A stretch of DNA of 64,000 nucleotides from Stromatinia cepivora (GCA_014898415.1 RCTD01000008.1:1-64000); one strand, 5' to 3'; shown: positions 36,528 through 48,634, counted from the first letter of the stretch. The notes: a model not told the origin generated them from the sequence alone. Made by a program: numbers and translations.

Positions 36528-38859
36528 TCAAAACGCCACTTTTCCAGTCTTGACACTCAGCGGTCGACCGGAAGTCACCAGCACATGTTTCACCAATTCA
36601 ATAAGATATTCATCCGTCCCTAGACCTATTAGCTCTCTTCCCAGAAGCCATGATTTCGTTATCTTACCTGGAGCACCTAATAACATCAAGCCAACAGGTT
36701 GATATTCCTTCACGCCCGTCACTTTCGAATCGTAAAGTCGCTGTCCCACTTCGCGAATTTTATCAGCACATATCAAAAAATATTGAGCGGAGAGAGATAA
36801 TACCAGGAATTGACACCGCTGGTCCTCCGCCTAGTGATGAAAATGCAGCAATGAATACGTTAAAACCCTGCCATCGTGCGCCCCATTCTTCCACAGAACT
36901 AATTTGCTGTTAGGATGATGAAGTTTCACTAGCTTACATATATTGGAACAGACCCAAAATACTCATCACGATAAAATACATCTGGAAAACCAAAGGGTAA
37001 GAGCATTACGCCGCCGTTATTAAAGATATGGTCTTTCATGAATTTGGCGAAGATTCTTTTCTCTTTTAATGCAGTGGTGAATTGTTCTTGGGTGATTTTC
37101 GCACCAAGATTCCTTTGTGTTTGTTAGTATCATATGTTGTTGTTGCAAATGAGTAATCTTACCATTTATAACGGAGTAATGGCTCGGCATATGGCTCAAT
37201 GCCAAACTTTTTCCGGTAATCTTCTCGAAATGAGATGGTGTTGTGGTGGTGACTGTAAAGCTGTATGTGTGCTAAGGTCTACTTGAATTAGATGGGAACA
37301 TTATGATCTAGTTAGTGGATCCAATAGTCCGGACTGCAGTCCGGACTATTGGACACAGGGGTTTTATTTCATGTACTAATCACACTTACTGTTCCAAAAG
37401 TCTCCAAAAAGCTCTTCCCAGATGAGCTTACTGGTGCATGTGATGTCCATAGCTTTTCCATGGTGGTTGTAGTGCGATGAAGATGGGAGGCTATCTCAAA
37501 ATCTTGTATGAAATGCTCCATCACCCCTTTTACCTCTGGCGTAAAGTCGGCGTATCTCTCCGAAAGAATGGTTAGTTTTGTAGGCGCCTATCAATCATAA
37601 GTCATAAGTCGATCAATGGTCAAAATTCATTAGTGGGAATGTTACCACTAAGGGATGTTCTGGATCAGATGAACCGAGCCATGATTTTGTGACGGCACTG
37701 AACTCTGATATGTCCCGACTAAAAATACCAGGAGTATCAAGATATCTAGATGGTTAGCTCAGCGCCCCCTCATATGCCAGAAAGACTCCTTACGATGATA
37801 TCGGAATAACACCTTCGCAGGAGATACGGCCATGAGTTGGCCTAATACCAAAGAGACCATTATCCGCCGCGGGACCTACCATACTCCCGAGTGCTATAAC
37901 ACCGGTTAATTCGATACATGCTTCCTAGGATATCATACTCACTATCCGACCCGATAGTAAAATCCAACCACTCATACCCAGCAAGTGCAGCCCCACTTCC
38001 TGCGCTACTACAGTTTGCGTCAAGGTATCCGCATCCTCGAGGATTGAACGGTGCTTGATAGTCTACCCAGTCTCTAGGGCCAATTCCAGATGAAAACGGG
38101 GTCGTCTTAACCTTCCCGATAATTACAGCTCCTTGATCAATGAGCTTTTGTATTGATGGAGCAGTCTTGCTTGATGGACCTTGGAAGGCTTCGTAGGCTT
38201 TACTGCAGACAGTAGTTTTGACACCTTCGAGATCAAAGATATCTTTCACTGCTATGCGTTTACCTGACAGAGGCCGAAGATCAGATGGCAATGGCGAGTA
38301 TAATCGAGATGGAACGGGTATATAATTCGTGGGTATTCTCTGGTAGCTGTTAAATAGTATTAGCATTAAGACTTAGACTCAAGACTCTCAACAGATCATA
38401 CCGATTGCTGCCTAGGGATGTGGGTATGACACCACAGACAAATGCACCAAGAGGATCCGGGTATAATTTATAGACCGGATGAATCTTCGAACCACTCAAG
38501 ATATAAGGTCCAGTAGGAAGACATCCTCCTTGATATCTGAAAGTCTTGCTTTCCTGAACTTGCAGTGTATTAGAACCGGTAACTAGGCTCAAGACTCCAG
38601 GCTTCTTTTGAACAAAAATATTGCGAGTAAAGGCATGACACCATACATCATCTAGCTGGGAAAAATCTTCGTATCTAGAGTGTAACCATGATGGAGTAAT
38701 AGAATCATCATCGCCATCAACAGAGATGATTGTTACCGGCTCTAAGCTTCCGTTAGAACCAATTTCGATATCGGTCTGCGGGCCTGCTCCAAGGAGGTAA
38801 GTGTCTGTGCCGATATTGATTATTGAAGTGTAAACTTCTGTTGAAGAGGGAGATGTCAT
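36528..38859 (-). CDS. Amidase with Arp1-like N-terminal domain
   Basis: Nine exons, all phases closing: 38859-38402, 38346-37943, 37893-37794, 37745-37646, 37587-37390, 37260-37163, 37112-36938, 36906-36804, 36748-36528; 618 aa. The N-terminal 150 residues resemble the domain found before amidases and named after Arp1-type scytalone-dehydratase-like proteins. The amidase-signature core follows: catalytic Lys in KRIAVKDIFDLEG (near 187), the Gly/Ser box NCSSAGSGAALAGY (264-277), and the nucleophile Ser in GSDTLGSMVGPAADNGLFG (near 291). The family hydrolyses carboxamides, and the substrate is unknown. The last exon could also be split, but it reads through cleanly to VKTGKVAF. Intron 5 contains a perfect 34-bp palindrome. 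ATG 38859 is preferred over an in-frame upstream start because MTSPSS begins the conserved part. Confidence 0.88.
37320..37353. repeat. Perfect 34-bp palindrome in an amidase intron
   Basis: The left half is TCCAATAGTCCGGACTG and the right half its exact reverse complement, centred on CTGCAG. AGTCCGGACT, itself palindromic, occurs twice inside. The inner part is flanked by TA on both sides. Confidence 0.95.
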
Positions 38860-39250
38860 GTTGATATTATTAATGTGATTGATTTGTTGATTATAGCAGG
38901 GCTCTTCCACTGACTAATGTAAGCTATCGATCGATTAAGGTTACCGTCGCGAAGAATGAATGCCAGCTTCAACAAAATGAAGGTCGCGGAGGAATCTTCT
39001 TTTACTCGTAGTTGGGGACACTATTCCAATACCATAAAAATCAGTATGAAAACTTCCTTCAGTCAAGCAGTATAATAAATCCAGAGTATGAGGTGAGAAT
39101 TGGTGCCGTTGCACAAATGTGTTATGGGTGGGGGAATATGCGGGGTGATAAGCATGGCTGATTAACTAACATGACTCACACGTGCGCCCATAGTACCCAA
39201 GATGGGTGGTATATATAACTTCATTTTACTACAAAAAATTTAGGTTCAGT
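38860..39250. promoter_or_regulatory. Shared divergent promoter region, amidase / GNAT
   Basis: 391 bp separate the amidase start (minus) and the GNAT start (plus). TATATATAA at 39210-39218 lies about 35 bp before the GNAT ATG. The shared use is inferred from layout only. Confidence 0.4.
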
Positions 39251-39982
39251 ATGGTACATATACAAGAGCCTCAAATTTTGCAACAAGTAATGTCCCAAGA
39301 ATCTACAGCCCGACCTCCTCATTGGGCCCGTCCATCACACAACTTCACCACTCCACATCTCATCCTCCGCAGTGCACTTTCTTCCGATGCCCATCCATTC
39401 ACACTTGTACGAAATGACCCCCAAAATAGTCCTTTTGGTGGAGTTGTAGATCCAGATCTATCAACAGAAGTACAAGCCCAGCGACTCGAGGCACAAAAGA
39501 TATCAACGGCTGCGGGGAAAAATGCTTGGCTTGTCGTCATTCTCAAGGATAGTGAGGAGTTACCGAGAATTAACGACGTGGAAGATTTGAGAGTTCATGA
39601 TGGTTTTCTGATTGGTATGACGGGATTTAATTCTTTCCCAATGGAAAAATCTGTCGATGATACGGGTAAAGATATCCTACTTGGTGATACCGGGGTTTTG
39701 ATTGATTACCGTTTTGCGAGAAAAGGATATGCGATGGAAACATTGTGTGCTGTGGTTGAATATGGGTTCCATGAGTTACGATGTGGAAAAATCACGCTTG
39801 CTACATATGCTATCAATGCACCGTTTCGAGGTTTGATGAGAGCAGCGAGGTTGGAGGATGTTATGGTTTTGCGAAGTATTGGCGATGGACATCCAGATCA
39901 GGAAGCATACTATGAGTTTGGTCAACAGAAATGGGAGACTGCGAAGAAGGAAATGGTTAGGGATGAAAAATGGCCGCTGTAA
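39251..39982 (+). CDS. GNAT N-acetyltransferase (Acetyltransf_3 type)
   Basis: A single-exon gene of 243 aa. The N-terminal part has LILRSALSSDAHPFTLVRND, the usual substrate-side strand and helix of RimJ/RimL-like acetyltransferases. The acetyl-CoA side has GDTGVLIDYRFARKGYAMET (the R/Q-x-x-GxG/A loop reads RKGYAME) and KITLATYAINAPFRGLMRAA, the late strand and helix with the conserved Asn. Such enzymes move acetyl from acetyl-CoA to an amine; the acceptor is unknown. ATG 39251 is chosen because upstream there is only a GTG and a TATATATAA stretch (39210-39218), a plausible TATA box. It lies head to head with the amidase, about 390 bp apart, so they could share a promoter. Confidence 0.85.
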   Translation: MVHIQEPQILQQVMSQESTARPPHWARPSHNFTTPHLILRSALSSDAHPFTLVRNDPQNSPFGGVVDPDLSTEVQAQRLEAQKISTAAGKNAWLVVILKDSEELPRINDVEDLRVHDGFLIGMTGFNSFPMEKSVDDTGKDILLGDTGVLIDYRFARKGYAMETLCAVVEYGFHELRCGKITLATYAINAPFRGLMRAARLEDVMVLRSIGDGHPDQEAYYEFGQQKWETAKKEMVRDEKWPL

Positions 39983-41189
39983 ATTCATGAGTATCCCTGG
40001 CAAAGAGCCCTCTTGATTGCCTTATACAGTGATCATATCAATATGCTTCCATTTATTGAATTGTCTCTATGTTTTCCATTAAACATTTATCCCTATATTC
40101 TACACCCACATACCCTATGGCAGTATATCCAAATTCTTCAACCAACTCTTCAACCAGGTTTCCATAAACCCTTCGATACATCACTCTTGTATCAGATCGG
40201 CCGCATTCTCAAGCTCTGACTATCCCACTTCGCCTTGCCCAATCTTAAATTCGACTTTTTCACCCGGGTTTTCCTGACCATAAGCTCTCATGATACTCCA
40301 CCAACTTGACAGCTAAATTTTGCTCTATAGAGATAATGCTACCACTTTCTTTAAGCTTAGACAGTCAAATAGAAACTGGGGATGACGTAAAGATCAGACC
40401 TGATAATTGAAGGAGCGGGAGAAGTGTTGTTGTCCAAGAAAATGTATATCGTGATCGGAGGTTCTAGACTATTTCAGAAGAATCCTAAAGAAAGGCCAAC
40501 TCGAGAATCACGAAAGCTAGAGTACTGGGGAGCCAAGAGAAATCCTATAAAAAGGCGTTAGTGTGGTGTGATAACTTTCCTCACTGTACATAGCACTTAT
40601 GACGTCTAATAGTGGAAGCTTCTAAAGAGACAACGCCAGTCTGCGTGAATTACATGAGTGGCCTCGTCCTTTAATGCTTGAAACTTTGTCGCTTCGAGAC
40701 CCAAATCTGAACTACTGAGATCGCTTGTCAACCCCACGATTCATGAATCAGGAGATATTTCGCCAAGGCTCCCTTTTACCAAGGACATCTCAATCCATGC
40801 ACTTGAATTTTCACCTCGCACTAACAATGTACTTTATGGAATATCCCATCAAGTAAGATTTGTGCGAGAATCGGAGCGCCTAAAGAGCCTGTGTAAGGAT
40901 CTATAGACGTTGCCAACATTAATGGCAGCGAAGAACCTAAGAAGCATATCACAACTCGCTTTTCGGATGTGTTTGTGCCTGGGGATATTGTTCCAAGTTG
41001 GAGTGTTTCTTAATTGACTTCCTCATGGCTTCATCAAACACGTCTTCTTTGTATGTAATCTCCTACCCTCTTCGAATCGCACATAATTTCTTTGCTAGTC
41101 TAACGACATTGGAACTTTCGAGCACAACGTTTTTGCTTAAATGTTGAACTTTACCATCCATTGATAGATCTTTCAGAAGCAAGCCCCGT
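39983..41189. other. Intergenic, may hold more of the adenylation-enzyme relic
   Basis: No intact gene. The minus strand next to 41.19 kb may carry decayed downstream parts of the adenylating enzyme, but I cannot assign a domain to it. Confidence 0.4.
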
Positions 41190-42180
41190 GCTTGGATAGC
41201 TTCAAGACTGTCCATACAAGTAGTAATTTTTTTTTAAAAAAAAGCCATCCTCAGTACTTGAGAGCTGTATGTCCAGACCATCAAGAAACTTTTCAAAAAT
41301 GTAATTTTCCAGTCTGGGCTCTTCAAACGCGAGAGTTCCCTTCTCAGTATCTTCAAATATTTGATATACCTTTTCTATCTGCTCGGTGAATTTGCGATAT
41401 ACTTGGGCGCGCATGATGGATCTTTTGCCGGTCAGGATATTCGGTTCTAACCGGGACAATGAATACCATCTCCCTGCCGATTGAGAGAAACTCTTTGCGT
41501 TCGCATTTGCCCCTCCACCCCAATGGCAGGTCAAATACCGTCGATGAATTACTCCTCCGACATATTTCGTGCTACTTTTGAGCGGATGACGAGAAGTCCT
41601 GATAAAACCTTATCAAGTACTTCATGTCTAATTCGTTCTTATACAGAACGGAAGGCTTGATGTTTTGCAAGGCTTTAAACCAACCATTCTGCTGTCATTG
41701 GCACTTTAACACTATGCACGTATATAGTTTTTCGCACCGGTGCAGAAATTTTTGCCCCAGCTATGATATAATAGGAAATTTGAATTCACAAGTTCCTCCC
41801 TTGTTAGACATTGTGGCGAGGAAGCGATTGTGGGGTTGTTATATCTGTTTGGAACGCCAGTTGAGCCTGAAGGATGGCATATTATTCCTATTTTCCTCCT
41901 CTCCTGATGCTTGTCAGTTTTTTAAATGAAGCGAGGATCCTCGCAGCATTCCGGCTTGTCTTAGAGATCAAGGCGTAGCCATGAACACCAATTTTAGTTC
42001 ATTAGGAAGAAAGCCTTTTTCGGCTTGTGATAAGTTCGAAACAAGTATGGATAGATTTAGATGAAACATAGTATCACAATCGGTCCTTCTGAGAAGATTG
42101 GTAACGGCCGGTGCTGTAAGCCTCGGTGAAAGCAACAAAACCGTGTATCTCAATCTACTTAGTTCAAATAACGATGCCAC
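41190..42180 (-). pseudogene. Adenylation-thiolation (NRPS-like) enzyme, decayed
   Basis: Three minus-strand pieces follow each other in the order of an ANL adenylating enzyme. 42180-42060 reads FELSRLRYTVLLLSPRLTAP, then NLLRRTDCDTM, like the region before the core motif. Near 41880-41850 comes ICHPSGSTGVPN, the A3 nucleotide-binding motif (usual form TSGSTG-x-PK). At 41440-41220 TGKRSIMRAQVYRKFTEQIE stands where family members read KGT-x-x-R, followed by the beginning of a carrier domain (LENYIFEKFLDGLDI) that breaks off before the phosphopantetheine Ser. The A3-to-carrier distance is about 150 codons instead of 350 or more, so a large part is deleted, and the pieces lie in different frames. 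Members of the family activate carboxylic acids in secondary metabolism. Upstream parts may extend to about 42.84 kb. Confidence 0.6.
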
Positions 42181-43307
42181 ATAATCGAGGTCCGTTGTAA
42201 GATCTTACCTGCGAGGGCACAAACTTTGCTTTTGGCCCTTGCTTCCGCCAGTAAAATTGTTAGAGTCAATGTCGAAAGAGACTCGCCGGCGCCCAACCAC
42301 AACGTAGTACGTACACATTCCCTAGCATCTCGATCCACGAAATTATCTAGACATACCCAGCGAAAAGCTCGAAATCAGCCACACCAAAACCAGGCTGCGA
42401 ATAAGCAAGAACGGGGACTTGGTATATCACTCGCCCTGATTGTCACAATATCCTCACGGATGAGGAATTTCCCAAGATCCGAGGTAGGATCGACGGAGCG
42501 CATAACGAGATAATGTGTATTGACGGGAGTCACGACTGAAATTTTTTGGTAGTTCTGATCTCTTTCACGGAAGGCTTCACAGCTTATTAAGGTATTAAAG
42601 CTAGAGCGGGCAGGGCGAGATTGGTCATGATTTGAGCAAATGAAGAGCGCAGTTGAGTTCTAATCTGATAGTAACCCCAAGTGTACGTGAAGACAAGCTT
42701 TGCCGAGATGCGGTGCCCACAAAAGTATGGCGGATACCATGGAGAGGAATATGATGATCGCATGCTTTGTTCCCACACCACAGTCGTTGATATTTCGACG
42801 ATGAGGGGAAGAAGAGTAAAAGAATGTGCTGCAAAAATCAAGCTATTGACACTAATATCTTGGAAGAGCTGCCATCTGTTCGGATCATGCAGCTACCGAC
42901 TTTCAAATTCCATACGTAGAAGGTACTAGTTTGGGAGAGAGTAGATATTTCGGGCAATCAACAATGGTAAAATAGCAAGATCACAATACCATGGTACAAT
43001 ATTGGAAGTCATATTCGAACCTCTCATTGGGGCAAGTATTATGAGATTGGTGGTACATAAAAAAGGGTCAATTGCTCTAATGCTGATTGATTATTAAAAC
43101 TAGAAATTGGGTATGATACCATTCAATACGTATGCATCGATACAAAGAGCAACGACCTTTTAAACAACATCAATTAAAGCTCTTCGTCGGGCACCCACGA
43201 CCTGCCGCGGATACCACTACTTAATCTTCAACTAGAACCTAATCAGTCAGCTTTAAACAATAGCCCTGAATGGTGAAACGTATTAATATTACCTTCATTT
43301 CATACAA
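42181..43307. other. Intergenic, possibly 5' part of the decayed adenylating enzyme
   Basis: No intact gene is supported. Minus-strand frames at 42587-42841 lie where the N-terminus of the adenylation relic would be, but carry no motif I can name. Confidence 0.4.
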
Positions 43308-45421
43308 CTATCGATGAACATCACGATCTGCTACAAGAGCTTCAGATTTCATGACTTCCAACCATTTGGGGTCAATAGCTTCTTCGTTAATGTATGGTGA
43401 TATATCTGCACCTTCTGTACGATTTTCGATCGTGAAGCCGAGTCCGAGGTATGCCCATCTATATCTATGTTAGTAACGGAATAGCACGTTGTGGCGCAGA
43501 AAAACATCAGGGTAAGTTACGGGTTATATTGATTCTGGTAAGTTATATTGTAATCTTCATATCTTGGGTTTTCAATCACCTGCATATAATGCAGAGAACT
43601 ACCAGGCCAAACCGCATTCACGCGTCCCGTTTCATTATCTTCTCCGAGTTAGTAACTGGGGGTTAACATATAGACATGAGGCTGTACTTTTATACCAAGA
43701 ACGACAACCTGAGCCTGACGTCCAAACGGATTGTTTCATGAATTCCTGCGTATGTGCATTGAAAAGATCCGTCATATCTTGCTTTGGAGCGATAGACTTA
43801 ATTAATTCACTCTGCATCTTCTTGATAAATTTAATAGCATAATTTGCTACCTCGCCAAGAGGTCCCAAGACAGATCCATTCGTTATAGGCCATGTTGGTC
43901 CAATGAAAGTAATGAAGTTAGGTATATCCGGCACCGCAATACCTATGGATCGGTCAACTTATGCTTCTGTGATCCATGAGGGTAGAATTGATTTGACTGA
44001 CCAAGATATGATTCGGGGACTATCTTCCACTTTTCTCGAAGATCAACTCTGTTTTGACCTATTATTTGGAAGCGTGGGCGATATGAGATATCAAAGCCCG
44101 TGGCACAGATTACTGTATCCACCTTACGTTCCTCACCTTCACTGTCGATAACCGAGTCTTCCGTAATCTCCTCAATTGCAGAAAAATGAACATCTACATT
44201 TGGCTCTTGGATTGCAGTCATATAAGGATCACCTATACCGTTAGCGCGATGCCCCCCCCACCCCCCCCCAATGACACTGAATCCTTACCAGGGGTGATTC
44301 TTCGACATCCAACAAGAAACTTTGGGGTCAAGCCTTTAAGAAGCCTCTTGTCCTTGATAAACTCTTCCATTCGGGCTGCAAACGTTCTTTGGGCTTCCTT
44401 CTGGGCCTCGCTGTCCTTGAAGAACATACCCCAAAAACTATTTATCTGATTTTCAAAGTACTTTGCATGCTCAACAAGCGCGGGCAAATCATTTTTGAAC
44501 CTCTCGCGTTCCTCCGGGGTGTATTCTTTGCATCGTCCATCATTTCCGGCGATCGAAATGAACCAGATAGGCGTACGTACATAAACATCGATGTGTTTAA
44601 CATGAGGTTGCATGGTAGGCAATGTCTGAATCGAAGAAGCCCCGGAACCAATGATTGCTACAGACTCATTCTTCCATTGTTCTTGTTGATAATCATTTGG
44701 CCATCTTGCCGTATCTATCTCCAGTAAGTGATCATTTCATGAATCAAAGGAGCAACAATTAACGCACGTATGACTTTGCCTTTAAACTTTTTAATTCCCT
44801 TAATATCTGGCCATTTAAATTTATTCAGTATTCCTGTTGCATGCAGTAACAGGTCGCACGTCTCCTCAAACTCCTTCTCGCCAGATTCTAATGTTTGCTT
44901 CATCTTGACAGTCCATTTTCCAGTCTCCTCATCCCAAAAACACCCAATTATCTCAGTGTTGAAGGTCATATATTTTCTAAGATCGAAAGTGTCGCAGACC
45001 TTGTCCAGATAATTCCAGATATCTATAGCTCCGCTCGCGTATTTTGGCCAGTCAGGGTTGAGAGCAAAAGGGAATGTGTACGCATGTGAAGGGACGTCGC
45101 AGGCAGCGCCCGGATATCTGTTTTCATACCATGTACCTCCGATGTCAGGATTCTTTTCATAAATCACATGCTCGACACTACACGACTTAGTGTTGATGTT
45201 TCATGTAACTAGATGTTCTGCATCGGAAAGCCTTACTTCTGGCATTGCTTCTGAATATAGTAAGCCATCATGATGCCCGAAAAACCTGCACCAATTGTGA
45301 GGACCTTAAGACGTCGGTTCTTAGGATCACGAAAGGTAATATCAGGTATCTGATAACAGCCCTCAGGTATATTCAACCGAGTAGTGCCTTGTGCGCCAGC
45401 CTGAGAACTGTCTGGTGCCAT
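43308..45421 (-). CDS. Flavin monooxygenase, Baeyer-Villiger type
   Basis: Seven exons close in frame: 45421-45237, 45177-44768, 44714-44289, 44232-44002, 43942-43688, 43638-43521, 43464-43308; 593 aa. Visible are the FAD-binding GAGFSG (44-49), the D-x-GGTW box [17 protein letters not shown], the Baeyer-Villiger fingerprint FKGKVIHTARWP (about 192-203, the usual F-x-G-x-x-x-H-T-x-x-W) and the NADPH-binding GSGASS (220-225). ATGFD comes later and C-terminal [12 protein letters not shown] closes the fold. Enzymes of this class insert oxygen next to a ketone using NADPH and O2. Intron 3 contains a C8-A-C9 tract (44252-44269). It is the only intact oxidative gene beside the amidase, GNAT and adenylation relic, so a former small cluster is possible. 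Confidence 0.9.
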
Positions 45422-46157
45422 GTTGAGAACAGGAAAGAACGACCTCGAATTTTGGATTCAGAAGATGATTATTGGGATGCGACAAAAGATTAAGTTTATA
45501 ATACAGACTGCATGAGGATGTGACAAGAAGAGTACCCCTTCATATCTTGTGTCTCCTCGTAAGTAAGAAGCCTCAGGATGACGAAAACCCCACCTCGGAT
45601 CGCCATTACTTTAATTGACAGGGCCATAAAGATCTTAATGCAGTTGTGAAACTCTGAGACAACTGCTGAACACCAATGAATGGTAAGTTACCTTGATCTG
45701 AGATATCTTCGGAATCTTATTCTGGATATTGAGAGTTGTACCCAGGCAGTGTGTAAATCTCAGTACTTAAATATTATAAGATCTTACCTAGCAGATGACT
45801 CCGAAGGTGTCGACAAATACGTATCAAAAAGAATATCTGTGTATGAGTTGATAAGGATTTTACAAGATTACCTTGTACTCACTCCACTTATTGCTCCATA
45901 ACTTAACTTTAACCTAGGGTTGGTTACCTAATAAATTGACAATCCCATAGCACCTGCAGTCTCACTCCACCCTTACACATACATCAATCCATTGCTCATA
46001 CTCACGCTCGCTTTGATATGATATTATTCACAGCATATTACTTCCATTTACAGTTTTTATCATAACTCTGGTTTATGCTCGACTCGTTGTACCATCATTT
46101 ATTTTGTAATCTTACCAACTTATCAAAGAGGGTGGTGTCCTACATTGAAAGACGACC
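45422..46157. promoter_or_regulatory. Divergent intergenic region, monooxygenase / EAF
   Basis: 736 bp between two oppositely oriented genes, so it must hold both promoters. I see no specific binding site that I can support; the 73-codon frame at 45680-45901 has no domain. Confidence 0.4.
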
Positions 46158-47102
46158 ATGGCTACGGCAATAGATTGGGATAAGCCAGGGAAATACCCCA
46201 TCGTTCTCAGCGATGCCTTGCTTGGAAAGGCTCCCAATAATATATATACCGCCATACGATGTAGGTTCTGCTTCCCCGGCATCAGATAATGATTTGACTG
46301 ACAATTGGTAGACAACCACAAACCTGACCCATCTGCCGGCACCTCTGCGAACTCGGCACAATTGAGACCCTCTTCTAATACCACTTCTTCAGATTACGAC
46401 CTTTCTTTCTCCAATAATAATGATGACTATACATATGCCGGAGCCCGGTCCTCCGGAGAGGGACAATTTATACTTACTTTCGATCCCGTCAGGAAGGTCT
46501 TGGTTTTGGATCGCATCGATTCCACATTTGATATGAACCTGACAAGCGCACCATGGACGGATGACACCGCCCAACTGCAATCACAATACGAACAATTAGA
46601 ACCATCAACCAAGGCTGTTACAGAGGAGCCTCAACCTAAAGTACCGCAAAAGAAAGCCCCCAAAACAAAGGCTACGACAACAACAAAAGCAAAACCCGCG
46701 CCCCGCGCAAAGGCAGAGAAAGCCAAGAAGAAACCACCACCACGCGAACCAAGCCCCGAACCAGAAGAAGAATCAGACGACGGTCTCACAGTTGAATATC
46801 CAGATGGGCAGAGCTCACAACAACAATACGAGTATAGAGCTCCGATCTTTCAAAGAGAGCTGAGCGAGGAGATCAGTGATGAAGACGAGGATGCGGATGC
46901 GGATCATGACGGAATCTATGAAGCAAACCAGGACGTGGATCATTTGAAACTGCCGAGCCCAGTCAACAATCCCGGAGCGATTAGCGATGAAGAGGCAATG
47001 GATCTGGAGGCAGATCTGGAGGCGGACCTTCAAGCAGAAATGGAAAAAGAGTTGATGATGGATCAACAAGGTGATGAGAGTGATGAGAGTGAGGAAGAAT
47101 AA
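46158..47102 (+). CDS. EAF-type RNA polymerase II elongation factor
   Basis: Two exons, 46158-46260 and 46312-47102 (intron GTAGGT...GGTAG), 297 aa. The first 110 residues form the ELL-associated-factor N-terminal domain: KYPIVLSDALLGKAPNNIYT, RYNHKPDPS, then GQFILTFDPVRKVLVLDRID. After it come a Lys/Pro/Ala-rich linker (KKAPKTKATTTTKAKPAPRA) and a strongly acidic tail (DEDEDADADHD and a final DESDESEEE). Family members join ELL in stimulating RNA polymerase II elongation in the nucleus. The length and domain order are normal for ascomycete EAF proteins, and no lesion is visible. Confidence 0.87.
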
Positions 47103-47603
47103 ACTTCAATGTGCATGTTTGAGCATAATATTCAAAGGTCGGATGGCGTTTGGCAAAGGTCTGATGTACTCTATAGGGAATATGGCATTTAGGATATTTG
47201 TGCAGGCATACAAAGGCATTTCAACACGATGAGCAAGAATTAAAGACAGAAAATTATTTCACCCGTCATCTCATCCTCGCAAACTCTGACCCTCCCGATG
47301 CCATATTAGTCCTGGGATACTAATAATAGTCTCCGTGATAGCAAGTGCTCTGTTTATTCCACCTGAAAGAAACATTTATTTTCTTTCTTCAAGATCCAAT
47401 TGTTAATGGTTGCCCCTCTGTTGACCTTTGTTGGATTGTCCTTCATCAAATAACACAAAGGGACGCAATTGCAATATAAGTATTGCCGGCCACAATGACA
47501 TTATGCTCAGGGCTCCAAGTCTTCGTACACTACTTACTTTTCACTTCTCAATCGCTTTTTAATTCGAGGCTAGCCTCATGTCTACTTAATCATCTCATAC
47601 TTA
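47103..47603. other. Intergenic, no gene recognised
   Basis: 501 bp between the EAF gene and the broken SET gene; it holds the EAF terminator region and nothing else I can support. Confidence 0.5.
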
Positions 47604-48634
47604 ATGTCCTGGCGAAGAGGCGCATCGACGCAGGTTTCTTATAAAACTCCTGCTCAAACCATCGAATATATTTACTTTGAGCTGAACCACAGATGGAGTT
47701 ATCCAAAATCCTGGCTTTACGATCAACCATTTCCAGCATGGTCAGAATGGCCAACCACTCTTCGGGAAAGGTATCAATTGGCAGATAGTTCAGTAGGTCG
47801 CGAGATTCTCGTTATCTCTATGCATTCTGTTCAATTCTGAGTTTCACTCGAGAACTATACTAACAAAGGATGGAACCAACTCCTAGATCTTTTAGAACCA
47901 CTATCTGGTAGTTTGCGCATGTTTGCTCTCAGCCGCAACGTCAGGTATCATGAATCCTATAATGGAAGCACTTTAGCAGCAGCTATCGGGCATCTATCGT
48001 TATTAGGAGATATACCGCCCGTATCTCACCCACATGAACTCTATCTTGCTATGGACGGCCAAACAATTGAAAGGAGCTACTTCACTGACGCTAATGGTAG
48101 TCAATACCCCGTGCAGACCATCACATCTAATATATACAACCCGTCCAACTTCCACAGTTATCCACGCCCAGCTTCCTGGCCAGAAGAATGGCTTTATCCG
48201 CATGCTCCAAATGATCCGAGGGTTTAGTGAACCGAGGAGTGCGACTACTCGAGCATGTTCCTAAAGGAGAAATACTCGATGAATATCTAGGCGAATACAT
48301 TCCCCTACCAACCTCACCCGTTATGCGGGCTTTTGAGGATATGGCGTATACATTTTCGTGTCATGGACCTCCTATCACTTGTCAGGATGGAGAGGGATCA
48401 GAGACGAATGAGGATGGAGGATGGGGAGATGTAGGACATATTTGCGGACTGAAAGGAGGAGAGCGGGGTAATTGGACTAGATTTCTTAATCATATGGATG
48501 GGGGACAGGGAAATTGTCAGTTTGAGACACAAGTTGTGGCGGGGAAGATAAGGATACTCATTGTTGCAAAGAGAGATTTGAGGATGGGGGACGAATTGTG
48601 TGTTGATTATGGGCCGGAATATTTTGAGGCATAG
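47604..48634 (+). pseudogene. SET-domain protein, copy 1, broken
   Basis: It is related to the intact gene at 49401-51501. The frame opens at ATG 47604, meets an in-frame TGA at 47838-47840, and resumes in the same frame to 48227 (HPHELYLAMDGQTIERSYFT, then YPRPASWPEEWLYPHAPNDP). After a frame change near 48222 it continues as NRGVRLLEHVPKGEILDEYL to GDELCVDYGPEYFEA. The SET core is present: G-x-x-L-x-E-Y-L-G-E-Y, the NWTRFLNHMDGGQGNCQFE box with NH, and the final DYG. The roughly 45-residue Cys-rich pre-SET part that copy 2 has between WEYPP and YRGIR is missing exactly at the frame change. SET proteins methylate lysines, usually on histones. A branch-site-like ACTAAC precedes 47870, so an intron near the TGA remains possible, but no phase I tried works. 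Confidence 0.75.
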
